Program-made: the position numbers and the translations under genes
Assembly (NCBI GenBank): GCA_024234875.1
Contig: JACKNM010000005.1
Coordinates: 310,001 to 374,000 of the forward strand
Length of the DNA stretch: 64,000 bases
Source of the DNA: Ectothiorhodospiraceae bacterium
GTDB taxonomy: Bacteria > Pseudomonadota > Gammaproteobacteria > HK1
Reading direction: 5' to 3'
Shown here: in pieces, positions 48,549 to 57,869 of the stretch
How the letters are laid out: each line of letters begins with the position of its first letter
How positions within the stretch are numbered: position 1 is the first letter of the stretch
Notes under the pieces: generated by a model
Told to the model about the DNA's origin: nothing
Databases searched by the model: none
The model's input: the letters and a program-made list of their open reading frames with translations, nothing else

Positions 48549-49340
48549 GTGGCGGGGGAACGACGAATCGGCGAGGTGATCCTGGCCGTCGATCAGATCT
48601 CGCTCTCGTTCGGCGGCGTTCGCGCGCTGGAGAACGTCTCGTTCGACGTCCGCCGTGGCGAGATCCGCGCCATCATCGGACCGAACGGTGCCGGCAAGAG
48701 CTCGATGCTGAACGTCATCAACGGCTTCTATCACCCGCAGGAAGGTCGTATCACGTTCAAGGGGCAGACCCGCACCCAGATGCGCACCCACGAGGCGGCG
48801 GAGCAGGGGATCGCGCGCACCTTCCAGAACATCGCGCTGTTCAAGGGGATGTCGACGCTCGACAACCTCATGACCGGACGCAACCTGAAGATGAAGGTGA
48901 ACTTCCTGCTGCAGGCGCTGCACGTCGGGCCGGCGCGCCGCGAGGAGATCGCCCACCGCGAGTTCGTCGAGCGCATCATCGACTTCCTGGAGATCCAGGC
49001 GGTGCGCAAGGTGCCGGTCGGGCGGTTGCCGTACGGCCTGCAGAAGCGAGTCGAGCTCGGCCGGGCGCTGGCGGCGGAGCCGGACCTCTTGCTGCTCGAC
49101 GAGCCGATGGCCGGCATGAACTCCGAGGAGAAGGAAGACATGTGCCGCTTCATCCTCGACGTCAACGAGGAGTTCGGCACCACCATCGTCCTCATCGAGC
49201 ACGACATGGGCGTGGTGATGGACATCTCGGACCGCGTGGTGGTGCTCGACTACGGCCGTCTGCTCGCCGACGGCTCGCCCGACGAGGTACGCCGCGATCA
49301 GGCCGTGATCGACGCCTATCTCGGCGCGGTGCACGACTGA
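48549..49340 (+). CDS. livG: LivG-type ABC transporter ATP-binding protein
   Basis: 263 residues. Walker A is GPNGAGKSS, the signature loop is LPYGLQKRVELGRAL (the LivG form) and Walker B LLLLDEPMAGM, followed by the switch histidine in VLIEHDMGVVM. It forms the ATPase pair with LivF on the cytoplasmic side. The GTG start has no clear Shine-Dalgarno and lies 4 bp after the ligase stop, suggesting coupled translation. The transporter class takes branched-chain amino acids, but many members import aromatic or dicarboxylic acids. Confidence 0.94.
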   Translation: MAGERRIGEVILAVDQISLSFGGVRALENVSFDVRRGEIRAIIGPNGAGKSSMLNVINGFYHPQEGRITFKGQTRTQMRTHEAAEQGIARTFQNIALFKGMSTLDNLMTGRNLKMKVNFLLQALHVGPARREEIAHREFVERIIDFLEIQAVRKVPVGRLPYGLQKRVELGRALAAEPDLLLLDEPMAGMNSEEKEDMCRFILDVNEEFGTTIVLIEHDMGVVMDISDRVVVLDYGRLLADGSPDEVRRDQAVIDAYLGAVHD

Positions 49341-49370
49341 GCCCGTAACGGTAGCAGGAGAAGCCGCGTC

Positions 49371-50306
49371 GTGGAGATGCTCCGAGCCCTGACCTACGGC
49401 CCGCTGGTCGAGATGTGGGAATACCCCATCTTCCTCGCCGAGGTCGCGCTCAACGGCCTGCTCACCGGCGTGATGTACTCGCTGGTCGCGCTCGGCTTCG
49501 TGCTGATCTTCAAGGCCTCGGGCGTGTTCAACTTCGCCCAGGGCGTGATGGTGCTGTTCTCCGCCCTGTCCCTGGTGGGGTTGATGGAGCACGGCGTCCC
49601 GGTGTGGGCCGCGCTCGTGCTCACCGTGGTCATCATGGTGGTGCTGGCGATGGTGATCGAGCGGGTGATGCTTCGCCCGCTGGTCAATCAGGACCCCATC
49701 ATCCTGTTCATGTCGACCATCGGCCTCACGTTCTTCCTGGAGGGTTTCGGCGAGACCATCTGGGGCAGCAACGTGAAGCGCCTCGACGTCGGCATCCCCG
49801 ACGCGCCGCTCGACATCGGTGGTGTGCTGGTGAGCACCTTCGACCTGTGGGCGGCGGCCATTGGGGCGACGATGGTGGTGGTGCTCGCGATCTTCTTCCA
49901 GAAGACGCCGATCGGGCGTGCGTTGCGCGCGGTCGCCGACGACCACCAGGCCGCGCTCTCGGTGGGTATCCCGTTGCGCACCATCTGGGTGGTGGTGTGG
50001 TCGGTGGCGGGGATGGTGGCGCTGGTGGCGGGAATCATGTGGGGGTCGAAGAGCGGGGTGCAGTTCTCGCTGTCGCTGATCGCGCTCAAGGCGTTGCCGG
50101 TGCTGATCCTCGGCGGTTTCACCTCGGTTCCGGGCGCGATCATCGGCGGCCTCATCATCGGTGTCGGCGAGAAGGTGGCCGAGGTCTACTGGGGGCCCGC
50201 GGTCGGCGGGGCGATCGAGAACTGGTTCGCCTACGTGCTGGCGCTGTTGTTCTTGCTGTTCCGCCCGCAGGGTCTGTTCGGCGAGCGCATCATCGAGCGC
50301 GTGTAG
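49371..50306 (+). CDS. livH: LivH-type ABC transporter permease
   Basis: 311 residues with about eight hydrophobic segments. NGLLTGVMYSLVALGFVLIFKASGVFNFAQG at the N-terminus is the LivH signature; GRALRAVADDHQAALSVGI is the cytoplasmic coupling loop that contacts the ATPases. GTG at 49371 follows AGGAGAAG. It pairs with LivM to form the membrane channel. Confidence 0.94.
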   Translation: MEMLRALTYGPLVEMWEYPIFLAEVALNGLLTGVMYSLVALGFVLIFKASGVFNFAQGVMVLFSALSLVGLMEHGVPVWAALVLTVVIMVVLAMVIERVMLRPLVNQDPIILFMSTIGLTFFLEGFGETIWGSNVKRLDVGIPDAPLDIGGVLVSTFDLWAAAIGATMVVVLAIFFQKTPIGRALRAVADDHQAALSVGIPLRTIWVVVWSVAGMVALVAGIMWGSKSGVQFSLSLIALKALPVLILGGFTSVPGAIIGGLIIGVGEKVAEVYWGPAVGGAIENWFAYVLALLFLLFRPQGLFGERIIERV

Positions 50307-50328
50307 TCCGGGCCGAGGAGCTCCATCG

Positions 50329-51405
50329 ATGCTGTACCGCGAGGCTGGCCTGTTCAAGACCACCTACACCGCCGATCAGGCGCTGTTCCCGATTCCGCTC
50401 GACCGCTACTTCGTGCTCGCGGTGTTGGCGGTCGCCTTCCTGGTGGTTCCCCTGGTGGCCAACGAGTACTGGCTGCAGGCGGTGCTGATCCCGTTCCTCG
50501 TGTTCTCGATGGCCGCGCTGGGGCTCAATCTCCTCACCGGCTACGCGGGTCAGATCTCGCTCGGCACCGGCGGCTTCATGGCCGTGGGCGCCTACATGAC
50601 CTACAAGATCGCGACCGGCTTCCCCGACCTCCCGATCGTGGTCGCATTCCTGCTGTCCGGCCTGTGCGCTGCCGCAGTGGGGGTGCTGTTCGGCATCCCG
50701 TCGCTGCGGATCAAGGGCTTCTATCTGGCGGTGGCGACACTCGCGGCCCAGTTCTTCCTGTCGTGGATGTTCAACAAGGTCCCGTGGTTCTACAACTACA
50801 GTCCGTCGGGCACCGTGACCGCACCGCCGCGCACGCTGCTCGGGATCACGGTGACCGGGCCGGAGGCGAGCGCCGAGGTGCGTTACCTGTTGGCGCTCAC
50901 CCTGGTGGCGGTGCTCGCGCTGGCGGCGAAGAACCTGGTGCGCGGGCGAGTCGGGCGCGGGTGGATGGCGATCCGGGACATGGACATCGCGGCCGAGATC
51001 ATCGGTTTCCGGCCGTATCGCACCAAGCTGCTCGCGTTCGCGGTGTCGTCGTTCTACTGCGGGGTGGCCGGTGCGATGAGCCTGTTCCTGTGGCTCGGCA
51101 GCGCCGAGACCGAGGCGTTCAGCATCAACGTCTCGTTCCAGGTGCTGTTCATGGTGATCATCGGCGGCCTCGGGAGCATTCTCGGCTCCTTCCTCGGCGC
51201 CGCGTTCATCACCCTGGTGCCGGTGTTCCTGACCAATGCGCCGCAGCTCGTCGGCCTCAGCATGCCGGTGGACCTGCAAAAGCACATCGAGCTGATGATC
51301 TTCGGCGGGCTCATCGTGTTCTTCTTGATCGTGGAGCCCCACGGCCTCGCCCGGCTATGGCAGATCGCGAAGGAGAAGCTGAGGCGCTGGCCGTTTCCGT
51401 ACTGA
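50329..51405 (+). CDS. livM: LivM-type ABC transporter permease
   Basis: 358 residues, about nine membrane segments. ALGLNLLTGYAGQISLGTGGFMAVGAY is the LivM signature, and GRGWMAIRDMDIAAEIIGF is its coupling loop. GAGGAG eight bases upstream supports ATG 50329; the in-frame region upstream overlaps livH. It has an extended N-terminal stretch before the first helix, not unusual in this subfamily. Confidence 0.94.
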   Translation: MLYREAGLFKTTYTADQALFPIPLDRYFVLAVLAVAFLVVPLVANEYWLQAVLIPFLVFSMAALGLNLLTGYAGQISLGTGGFMAVGAYMTYKIATGFPDLPIVVAFLLSGLCAAAVGVLFGIPSLRIKGFYLAVATLAAQFFLSWMFNKVPWFYNYSPSGTVTAPPRTLLGITVTGPEASAEVRYLLALTLVAVLALAAKNLVRGRVGRGWMAIRDMDIAAEIIGFRPYRTKLLAFAVSSFYCGVAGAMSLFLWLGSAETEAFSINVSFQVLFMVIIGGLGSILGSFLGAAFITLVPVFLTNAPQLVGLSMPVDLQKHIELMIFGGLIVFFLIVEPHGLARLWQIAKEKLRRWPFPY

Positions 51406-51472
51406 TGCTCTCGTCCCGACCGCACGAGCGCCGCGGCACGTCCATGCGGTGCAATCACCAGGAGAGGAGACC

Positions 51473-52792
51473 ATGAACGTCAAGAAGCTCGCAGTGCTCG
51501 GTCTCGGCGCGGTTGCCGCGCTGTCGACCCTGCCGATGTCGTCCGCGCTCGCGCAGAACGAGCAGTTCGTCCCGATGCTGGTCTATCGCACCGGCCCCTA
51601 CGCCCCGAACGGCATCCCGTTCGCGAACGGCTTCCGCGACTACATGAAGCTGGTCAACGCGCGCGACGGCGGCGTCGGCGGCGTCGCCATCGTCACCGAG
51701 GAATGCGAGACCCAGTACAACACCCAGATCGGGGTCGAGTGCTACGAGAAGCTGAAGGGCAAGGGCCCGACCGGGGCGACGGTGTTCAACCCGCTGTCGA
51801 CCGGCATCACCTACCAGCTCATCCCGAAGTCGGCGGTCGACAAGATCCCGATCTTGTCGATGGGCTATGGCCAGACCGCGGCCGCCGACGGACGCGTGTT
51901 CCCCTACACCTTCAACTTCCCCACCACCTACTGGAGCCAGGCCTCCGCCTTCGTCAAGTACATCGGTGACAAGGAAGGCGGGATGGACAAGCTCAAGGGC
52001 AAGAAGATCGCCCTCGTCTACCACAACAGCGCCTACGGCAAGGAACCGATCCCGACGCTCGAGACGCTGCGCGCCAAGTACGGCTACGATCTGCAGCTGC
52101 TCGCCGTCGACCACCCCGGTCAGGAGCAGAAGTCGACCTGGCTCCAGATCCGCCGTTATCGCCCGGACTGGGTGATCATGTGGGGCTGGGGGGTGATGAA
52201 CCAGGTCGCGGTGAAGGAGGCGGCGGCCATCAACTTCCCGATGGACCGCTTCATCGGCGTGTGGTGGTCGGGCTCGGAGAACGACGTGATCCCGGCCGGT
52301 GACGGTGCCAAGGGATATCTCGCCGGGACATTCCACGCGCCCGGTCACGGCTTCCCCGTCCATGCCGATCTCTTGAAGCACATCTACTCCGGAAACGAGG
52401 CCGAGGCCAAGGCGAACAACTGGGGCGAGGTGCTCTACAACCGCGGCGTGGTCAACGCGATGTACGTGATCGAGGCGCTGCGTGCGGCGCAGGCGATCCA
52501 CGGCGCGAAGCCGCTCACCGGTGAGCAGGTCCGTGACGGTCTGGAGGCGCTGGATCTCACCGCGGATCGATTGAAGGCGCTCGGCATGGACGGCTTCGTG
52601 AGCCCGCTCAAGGTCTCCTGCCTCGACCACGAGACGATGGGGCCGGTCCGCATCCAGCAATGGGACGGTGAGAAGTGGTCCTTCGTCAGCGAGTGGATCG
52701 AGCCGATGCGTGACGTGGTGCGACCGCAGGTCGAGGAGGCGGCCGCTGCCTACGCCAAGGAGAACGGCATCACGCCGCGAACCTGCGGCTGA
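51473..52792 (+). CDS. livK: periplasmic substrate-binding protein of the liv-type transporter
   Basis: 439 residues. A signal peptide (VKKLAVLGLGAVAALSTLPMSSALAQ) ends at about residue 31; there is no lipobox. The mature protein is a type I periplasmic-binding fold: LVYRTGPYAPNGIPFANGFRDY, KKIALVYHNSAYGKEPI, and a WSGSENDVIPAGDGAKGYLAG ligand region. It is longer than LivK of E. coli, and relatives of this length tend to bind carboxylic or aromatic acids. GGAGAGGAGA precedes the ATG. It is followed by two stem-loops before livF. Confidence 0.92.
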   Translation: MNVKKLAVLGLGAVAALSTLPMSSALAQNEQFVPMLVYRTGPYAPNGIPFANGFRDYMKLVNARDGGVGGVAIVTEECETQYNTQIGVECYEKLKGKGPTGATVFNPLSTGITYQLIPKSAVDKIPILSMGYGQTAAADGRVFPYTFNFPTTYWSQASAFVKYIGDKEGGMDKLKGKKIALVYHNSAYGKEPIPTLETLRAKYGYDLQLLAVDHPGQEQKSTWLQIRRYRPDWVIMWGWGVMNQVAVKEAAAINFPMDRFIGVWWSGSENDVIPAGDGAKGYLAGTFHAPGHGFPVHADLLKHIYSGNEAEAKANNWGEVLYNRGVVNAMYVIEALRAAQAIHGAKPLTGEQVRDGLEALDLTADRLKALGMDGFVSPLKVSCLDHETMGPVRIQQWDGEKWSFVSEWIEPMRDVVRPQVEEAAAAYAKENGITPRTCG

Positions 52793-52794
52793 GC

Positions 52795-52842
52795 GCGGGA
52801 GAATCCCGCCGCGTCGGCGTGGTACGGACGCCGGCGCGGCGG
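52795..52842 (+). terminator. tandem stem-loops between livK and livF
   Basis: A small hairpin GCGGGA-GAA-TCCCGC (52795-52809) begins 2 bp after the livK stop. It overlaps a long one: CCGCCGCG plus CGGCGT pair with ACGCCG plus CGCGGCGG (52806-52842, one T-G pair between, 7-nt loop). The two share four bases, so they are mutually exclusive when fully formed. Likely effect: partial termination or 3' protection, giving more livK than livF. Confidence 0.65.
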
Positions 52843-52936
52843 GGGCGGCCTCGGTGGCTGCCCCGCGACCCGCTTTCGGCGTGGTGTGAGCAACCGAGCT
52901 CGCGCCACGCCCGTGTTCCGTGGACGGAGACGACCG

Positions 52937-53755
52937 ATGAGTGCGGACGGCAACGGCGCGTTGCTCAGCGTCAACAACATCGAGGTCATCTACGACCACG
53001 TGATCCTGGTGCTGAAGGGCGTATCGCTGCAGGTCGAGGAGGGTGGCGTGGTCGCCCTCCTGGGCGCCAACGGCGCCGGCAAGACCACCACGCTGAAGGC
53101 GATCTCGAACCTGTTGCGCGCCGAGCGCGGTGACGTGACCAAGGGCACGATCACCTACCGCGGCGAGCGCATCGACCGCATGACCCCCACCGAGCTGGTC
53201 GGCCGTGGCGTGATCCAGGTGATGGAGGGCCGGCATTGCTTCGAGCACCTGACGGTGGAGGAGAACCTGCTGACCGGTGCTTACACCCGGCGCGATGGTC
53301 GGGCCGCGGTGCAGGCCGATCTGGAGAAGGTCTACGGCTACTTCCCGCGACTGCGTGAGCGCCGCGGGTCGCAGGCCGGTTACACCTCGGGCGGAGAGCA
53401 ACAGATGACTGCCATCGGCCGCGCGCTGATGGCCCGTCCCAAGCTCATCCTGCTCGACGAGCCGTCCATGGGGCTCGCCCCGCAGCTGGTCGAGGAGATC
53501 TTCGAGATCGTGAAGCAGTTGAACGAGCACGAAGGGGTGACCTTCCTCCTCGCCGAGCAGAACACCACGGTGGCGCTGCGCTACGCCACCTATGGCTACA
53601 TCCTCGAGACCGGTCGCGTGGTCCTCGACGGCGCGGCCTCGGTGCTGGCGCAGAACGAGGACGTCAAGGAGTTCTATCTCGGGATGAGCGCCGGTGGGCG
53701 CAAGAGTTTCCGCGACGTGAAGCACTATCGCCGGCGCAAGCGCTGGCTGGCCTGA
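52937..53755 (+). CDS. livF: LivF-type ABC transporter ATP-binding protein
   Basis: 272 residues. Walker A GANGAGKTT, signature TSGGEQQMTAIGRAL (threonine in place of the usual leucine), Walker B LILLDEPSMGLAP. IQVMEGRHCFEHLTVEENLLTGAY is the LivF Q-loop region. The protein ends in an extra basic tail (KSFRDVKHYRRRKRWLA), which is absent from E. coli LivF. ATG at 52937 follows GGAG. It completes the LivGHMKF system. Confidence 0.94.
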   Translation: MSADGNGALLSVNNIEVIYDHVILVLKGVSLQVEEGGVVALLGANGAGKTTTLKAISNLLRAERGDVTKGTITYRGERIDRMTPTELVGRGVIQVMEGRHCFEHLTVEENLLTGAYTRRDGRAAVQADLEKVYGYFPRLRERRGSQAGYTSGGEQQMTAIGRALMARPKLILLDEPSMGLAPQLVEEIFEIVKQLNEHEGVTFLLAEQNTTVALRYATYGYILETGRVVLDGAASVLAQNEDVKEFYLGMSAGGRKSFRDVKHYRRRKRWLA

Positions 53756-53785
53756 GAGGGCGAGACCGAGAGGAACGCGCGACCC

Positions 53786-55021
53786 ATGACCGATTTCTAC
53801 GACGAGCTGGAGACCCGAGATCCCGAGCTCCGCGAGCGCGCCCTGCTCGCCGCGCTGCCGGCACAGGTCGCGCATGCGCGCGAGCGGTGCCCGGCGTACG
53901 CGGAGCTCCTGCGCGAGGTGGACCCTGCCGCGGTCACCTCGCGCGAGGTGCTCGCCGCCCTCCCGCTCACCCGCAAGTCCGCCTTGCTCGAGGCGCAGCG
54001 GGCGCAGCCGCCGTTCGGGGGATTCGTCGCGACGCCGATGGCGGGTCTGGCACGCGTCTTCGCCTCACCCGGTCCGATCTACGAGCCGGAGGGGCGTGGC
54101 CCCGACCCGTGGCGGCTCGCGCGGGCGCTACATGCGGCCGGCGTGCGCCGCGGCGATCTGGTGCACAACAGCTTCTCCTATCACATGACCCCGGCCGGCT
54201 CGATGCTGGAGTCCGCTGCCCACGCGCTCGGCTGCGCGGTGTTCCCGGCTGGCGTCGGGCAGACCGAGCAGCAGGTCGAGGCCATCGCCCATCTACGCCC
54301 CCGCGCCTACACCGGCACGCCCTCGTTTCTCGCCATCCTCCTCGACAAGGCGTCGGAGCTCGGGCGCGACGTCTCGTCGCTCGCGTGCGGACTGGTGTCC
54401 GGCGAGGCGTTTCCGCCCTCGCTGCGCGAGCGGGTGGCGGCGCGCGGGGTGGACGCGGTGCAGTGTTACGCCACCGCCGATCTCGGGCTCGTCGCGTACG
54501 AGACCGCGGCGCGCGAGGGGTTGGTGCTCGACGAGGGCGTGTTGCTGGAGATCGTCCGCCCCGGCACTGGGGACCCGGTGCCGCCGGGGGAGGTCGGTGA
54601 GGTGGTGGTCACCACCCTTGCCAGTGACTACCCGCTGATACGGTTCGCGACCGGCGACCTGTCGGCGGTGATGGCGGGTAGCAGCCCGTGCGGGCGCACC
54701 AATGTGCGCATCCGCGGCTGGATGGGCCGCGCGGACCAGACGACCAAGGTCCGCGGCTTGTTCGTGCACCCGTCCCAGGTCGCGGAGGTGGTGCGGCGCC
54801 ACCCGGAGATCGCACGGGCGAGGCTGGTCGTCGCGAGCGCCGACGATCAGGACGTGGCGACGCTTCGGTGCGAGACCGCCGACGGGCGGCCCGAGCTGCT
54901 CGCGCGGGTCGCGGAATCGGTACGCGATCTGTGCAAGGTCAGGGCCGAGGTCGAGGCGGTCGCGCCGGGCGTGCTCCCCAACGACGGCAAGGTCATCGAG
55001 GACGCCCGGCGCTACGACTGA
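53786..55021 (+). CDS. phenylacetate-CoA-ligase-like adenylate-forming enzyme
   Basis: 411 residues, PaaK type. PAYAELLREVDPAAVTSREVLAALPLTRKSALL is the N-terminal PaaK block; HNSFSYHMTPAG replaces the canonical P-loop, YTGTPSFLAILLDKA and CYATADLGLVAYE mark the adenylate pocket, and IRFATGDLSA ends the large domain. The C-terminal domain closes with VLPNDGKVIEDARRYD. It starts 30 bp after livF. Two ligases of different families flanking one transporter suggest import and activation of an aryl or long-chain acid; which ligase acts on the imported compound is unknown. Confidence 0.88.
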   Translation: MTDFYDELETRDPELRERALLAALPAQVAHARERCPAYAELLREVDPAAVTSREVLAALPLTRKSALLEAQRAQPPFGGFVATPMAGLARVFASPGPIYEPEGRGPDPWRLARALHAAGVRRGDLVHNSFSYHMTPAGSMLESAAHALGCAVFPAGVGQTEQQVEAIAHLRPRAYTGTPSFLAILLDKASELGRDVSSLACGLVSGEAFPPSLRERVAARGVDAVQCYATADLGLVAYETAAREGLVLDEGVLLEIVRPGTGDPVPPGEVGEVVVTTLASDYPLIRFATGDLSAVMAGSSPCGRTNVRIRGWMGRADQTTKVRGLFVHPSQVAEVVRRHPEIARARLVVASADDQDVATLRCETADGRPELLARVAESVRDLCKVRAEVEAVAPGVLPNDGKVIEDARRYD

Positions 55022-55043
55022 CGGCGGGGACTGGTCGCGGTCG

Positions 55044-57554
55044 TCAGCCGGCGCAGCTCCCCGTGGCCGGCGGGGCGGACGGTGTCTGGCCGGTGGTGAA
55101 CTCCGCGACCAGGATCGCGCGGTCGGTGGCGTCGACGTCGCCGTCGAGGTCGAGGTCGAAATCCCGTGCGTAGGCGCACCGGCCGACGAGACGGGCGTCG
55201 AGGCGCGCGAGGTCGGAGTTGCCCACCGCGCCGTTCTGGTCGAGGTCGCCGCGCAGCCTGAACCCCTCGAGCACCGCGTAGTAGGCGTCTCCACGCTTCA
55301 GCGCCCGGTTCTCCCCGCCGCTCTGCGAGCGGTCGAGCAGCGCGTACGACAGCTGACCGGGTGCACCGGCGGGCCACTGCACCACCAGGCCGTCCTCGAC
55401 CAGCACCGGGCTGTTGTGAGGCACGCCGTCGGGGCGACCGTCGCGCCCGTCGAAGACCGCGCTCGGAAGTGTCTCGTCCCACTCCGAGGGCGCCCAGGGC
55501 GTCGCCGCGTCCGCGGGTGGGAACGCGACCAGGGTGAGGCGTGCGCGCGTCGCCCCGATCGGCCCGACCGCGGGCAGTCCGACCAGCTCGATCGTGGTGT
55601 CGGTCTGGAGGTGCGGGAATCGCTCCACGAACTCGGTGCGATTGCCGTCGCGGTCGATGTCCTGGACGTCCGGCCCCGAGCCGCTCATCGGCGAGGCGCC
55701 GAGTAGCACCGTGTAGCGCCAGCCGTCCGCGTCCTGGTCACCGTCGCGGTCGTGGTCGCGGTCGACCGCGCCGAGGATCGCCTGGGCGTGATACCGCTTT
55801 CCGGTCACGTCGAGCGTCTCGCCGAGGATCCGCATCCCGGCCATGTCGGAGTAGGCGTAGTGAGGCCAGTAGACCGGACGCCGGTAGTAGCGGACCGGCT
55901 TGTCGAAGTCGGGCGTGCCCTCGGCCTGGCCCTCGTACTCGACATAGAGGAGGTCGTTCAGCGAGTGGTCCTCGCAGGTCGCCTGAGCCACCGCGAAGGC
56001 CGGCAGTCCGGCCACGGTGACCGGAATCGTGTCGTAGGCGTCCGGCGACGGCGCGACGAAGGAGATCGTGTCACGCGTGCGCCAGCAGGCGCGTGCGATG
56101 CCGCTGACACCTGCCTCCTCGGCCTCGTAGATCGCGAGCACGGCATGGCCCGGCGACAGGTGGAAGTTGGCCGAGCCGAAGCCATCGAGAGGGGCATCGC
56201 CCTCGGGGTTCTGATGGCTGACCGACTCGTTGATGTAGAAGTGCGTGGTGCCGAGACTCGCGTAGTCGGCCTTGCCGTCGCCGTCGTGATCGCTACCGAG
56301 CACCCACCGCGACAGATATCCGAACTCGCCCTGCAGATGCGCGATGCCGTCGTCGCTGAACGCGTGCCAGGTCAGCCCGTGCAGGGGCAGCGGGTGCGCG
56401 GGGTCGCTCGCGTAGTCGAGGAAGCCCGACCAGAATGGCTGGCCGTTGCGGTCCCGAACGTCGTCGAAGGTGTCGAGATCGAGGACCAGGTTGGGACGCG
56501 ACAGCGACGCGTAGGACTTGCCGGTGAGGAACTCCCAGGCATGGGCCCACTGGCCGGTGCTCGGGCCGGCGATCGTCAGATCGTCGACCGAGAACTGCCC
56601 GCCGCTCGCGGCGTGGTCCTCGTAGGCCGAGCGCAGCGCCAGGTAGGCGACGTGGTAGGTGTAGGCCAGGTTGCGGTAGGGGTTGTCGTGCCAGAGCTGG
56701 TAGTCCGGTGGCCGCCCGTCGCGCGGCGCGAAGAAGGCCATGATGTAGCCCCAGCCCGAAGGCTCGTTCCACACGCTCCACACCGGGTTCTGGCCCGCCG
56801 CGAGGAGCGAGCTCGCGATCCCCTTCACCGTCGCGAACCAGAACACGTACGAGCCCATGCTCAGCGGGTCACGCGCATTGGCGCGCGTGGGGTCGAAGTC
56901 CGCCGGCCCCAGGGTCCGTTGTCCGCCCGCGCCGTCGCCGATGGTTCGCCAGCCGTCGGCCCCGACGTCCCAGGCGAAGCGCCAACCGCCGGCTCCGACG
57001 TCCCAGTAGACCATCCACGGCTCGATCGGACGGTCACCGCCACCGGCGTAGTGGGGAACCGGCAGGATTGCGCTGAACGCTTCCTGGGTCGGCATGAAGC
57101 GGTCGAGGTCGACGTGCCAGGCGGCGCCCGCGTCCCGTGCCCGCTCGTAGCCGATCAGTCGGCAGGCGCCGGAGCGGCAGTCGAGCGCCGACGACTTCCA
57201 CAGCGACAGCGCCAGCCCGTGGTTCGGCTCGCCGAGCAGCCCCTCGCGCTGCGGCCCCTGCGGGGTCGCCGGTGAGGCTTCCGAGGGTAGGATCTGCGGA
57301 ATCGCGCCGCCCTCGAGCGTCCACGCCGGCGGCCGGTCGACCGCGGTGTCCACCGGGCCGTCGAGCAGACCGACGAAGCCGATCCCGCGGTGCTCGAGCG
57401 GTCGCGCCCACTGCGACGCGAAGTCGAGACGCATCGTGGTCTCGGCCGCCTGACCGATCGGGGCCGCGGCGAGCGCGACGAGGAACGCCGCGCCAGCGGC
57501 GCGCGACGAGAGAAGCTTCGAGCGAGAGCGGACCAGCCGAGGACTCTGCGACAT
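55044..57554 (-). CDS. secreted glycoside hydrolase-like protein with dockerin-like tail
   Basis: 836 residues. A signal peptide ends near AAPIGQAAE. VWSVWNEPSGWGY gives Glu264 as acid/base in the clan A pattern, and THFYINESVSHQNPEG gives Glu443 as a possible nucleophile, like GH39-type beta-xylosidases. A tandem WDVGAGGWRFAWDVGADGWR lies at 184-203. A Ca2+-loop motif DHDGDGKAD is at 422-430, and the C-terminus (769-820) has two EF-hand-like repeats, DLDQNGAVGNSDL and DLDLDGDVDATDR, resembling a dockerin I. No cohesin or scaffold gene is present. Family assignment is tentative. Confidence 0.7.
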   Translation of the reverse strand: MSQSPRLVRSRSKLLSSRAAGAAFLVALAAAPIGQAAETTMRLDFASQWARPLEHRGIGFVGLLDGPVDTAVDRPPAWTLEGGAIPQILPSEASPATPQGPQREGLLGEPNHGLALSLWKSSALDCRSGACRLIGYERARDAGAAWHVDLDRFMPTQEAFSAILPVPHYAGGGDRPIEPWMVYWDVGAGGWRFAWDVGADGWRTIGDGAGGQRTLGPADFDPTRANARDPLSMGSYVFWFATVKGIASSLLAAGQNPVWSVWNEPSGWGYIMAFFAPRDGRPPDYQLWHDNPYRNLAYTYHVAYLALRSAYEDHAASGGQFSVDDLTIAGPSTGQWAHAWEFLTGKSYASLSRPNLVLDLDTFDDVRDRNGQPFWSGFLDYASDPAHPLPLHGLTWHAFSDDGIAHLQGEFGYLSRWVLGSDHDGDGKADYASLGTTHFYINESVSHQNPEGDAPLDGFGSANFHLSPGHAVLAIYEAEEAGVSGIARACWRTRDTISFVAPSPDAYDTIPVTVAGLPAFAVAQATCEDHSLNDLLYVEYEGQAEGTPDFDKPVRYYRRPVYWPHYAYSDMAGMRILGETLDVTGKRYHAQAILGAVDRDHDRDGDQDADGWRYTVLLGASPMSGSGPDVQDIDRDGNRTEFVERFPHLQTDTTIELVGLPAVGPIGATRARLTLVAFPPADAATPWAPSEWDETLPSAVFDGRDGRPDGVPHNSPVLVEDGLVVQWPAGAPGQLSYALLDRSQSGGENRALKRGDAYYAVLEGFRLRGDLDQNGAVGNSDLARLDARLVGRCAYARDFDLDLDGDVDATDRAILVAEFTTGQTPSAPPATGSCAG

Positions 57555-57869
57555 GCTGCGGTTACCTCGAGTTCGTCTGTCAGACGGAGCGGAAGAGTGT
57601 TGCGCCCACCTCGGGCGTGCATTCGGACGCGGTCACGGGGCGCGTGACGACGGTGTGCTCGGAGTGGACCGCGCGGGCGGTACTCTCCCCGTGCCGGCGG
57701 CTATCGGCAGCATCACCGATCGCTTTGGCCGAGAACCGTCGGTTGGTTCATGTTTCGCGATGGCGGAGCCCGATAGCATCGACGAAGCGTGAAATCCCAC
57801 ACATGGCCCGGCCGGCCACGGGCGCGAAGGGTGGTGCGTGGGCGCCCGGTCACGCGCGGGGGATGCACG
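57555..57869. other. 315-bp divergent intergenic region
   Basis: No convincing gene. It separates the glycosidase-like gene from the thioesterase. The only motif of note is TAGCAT at 57774-57779, a weak -10 for the thioesterase side. The base composition is less GC-biased around 57700-57780. A short in-frame GTG extension of the thioesterase from 57789 is Arg-rich and unlikely to be translated. Confidence 0.5.
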
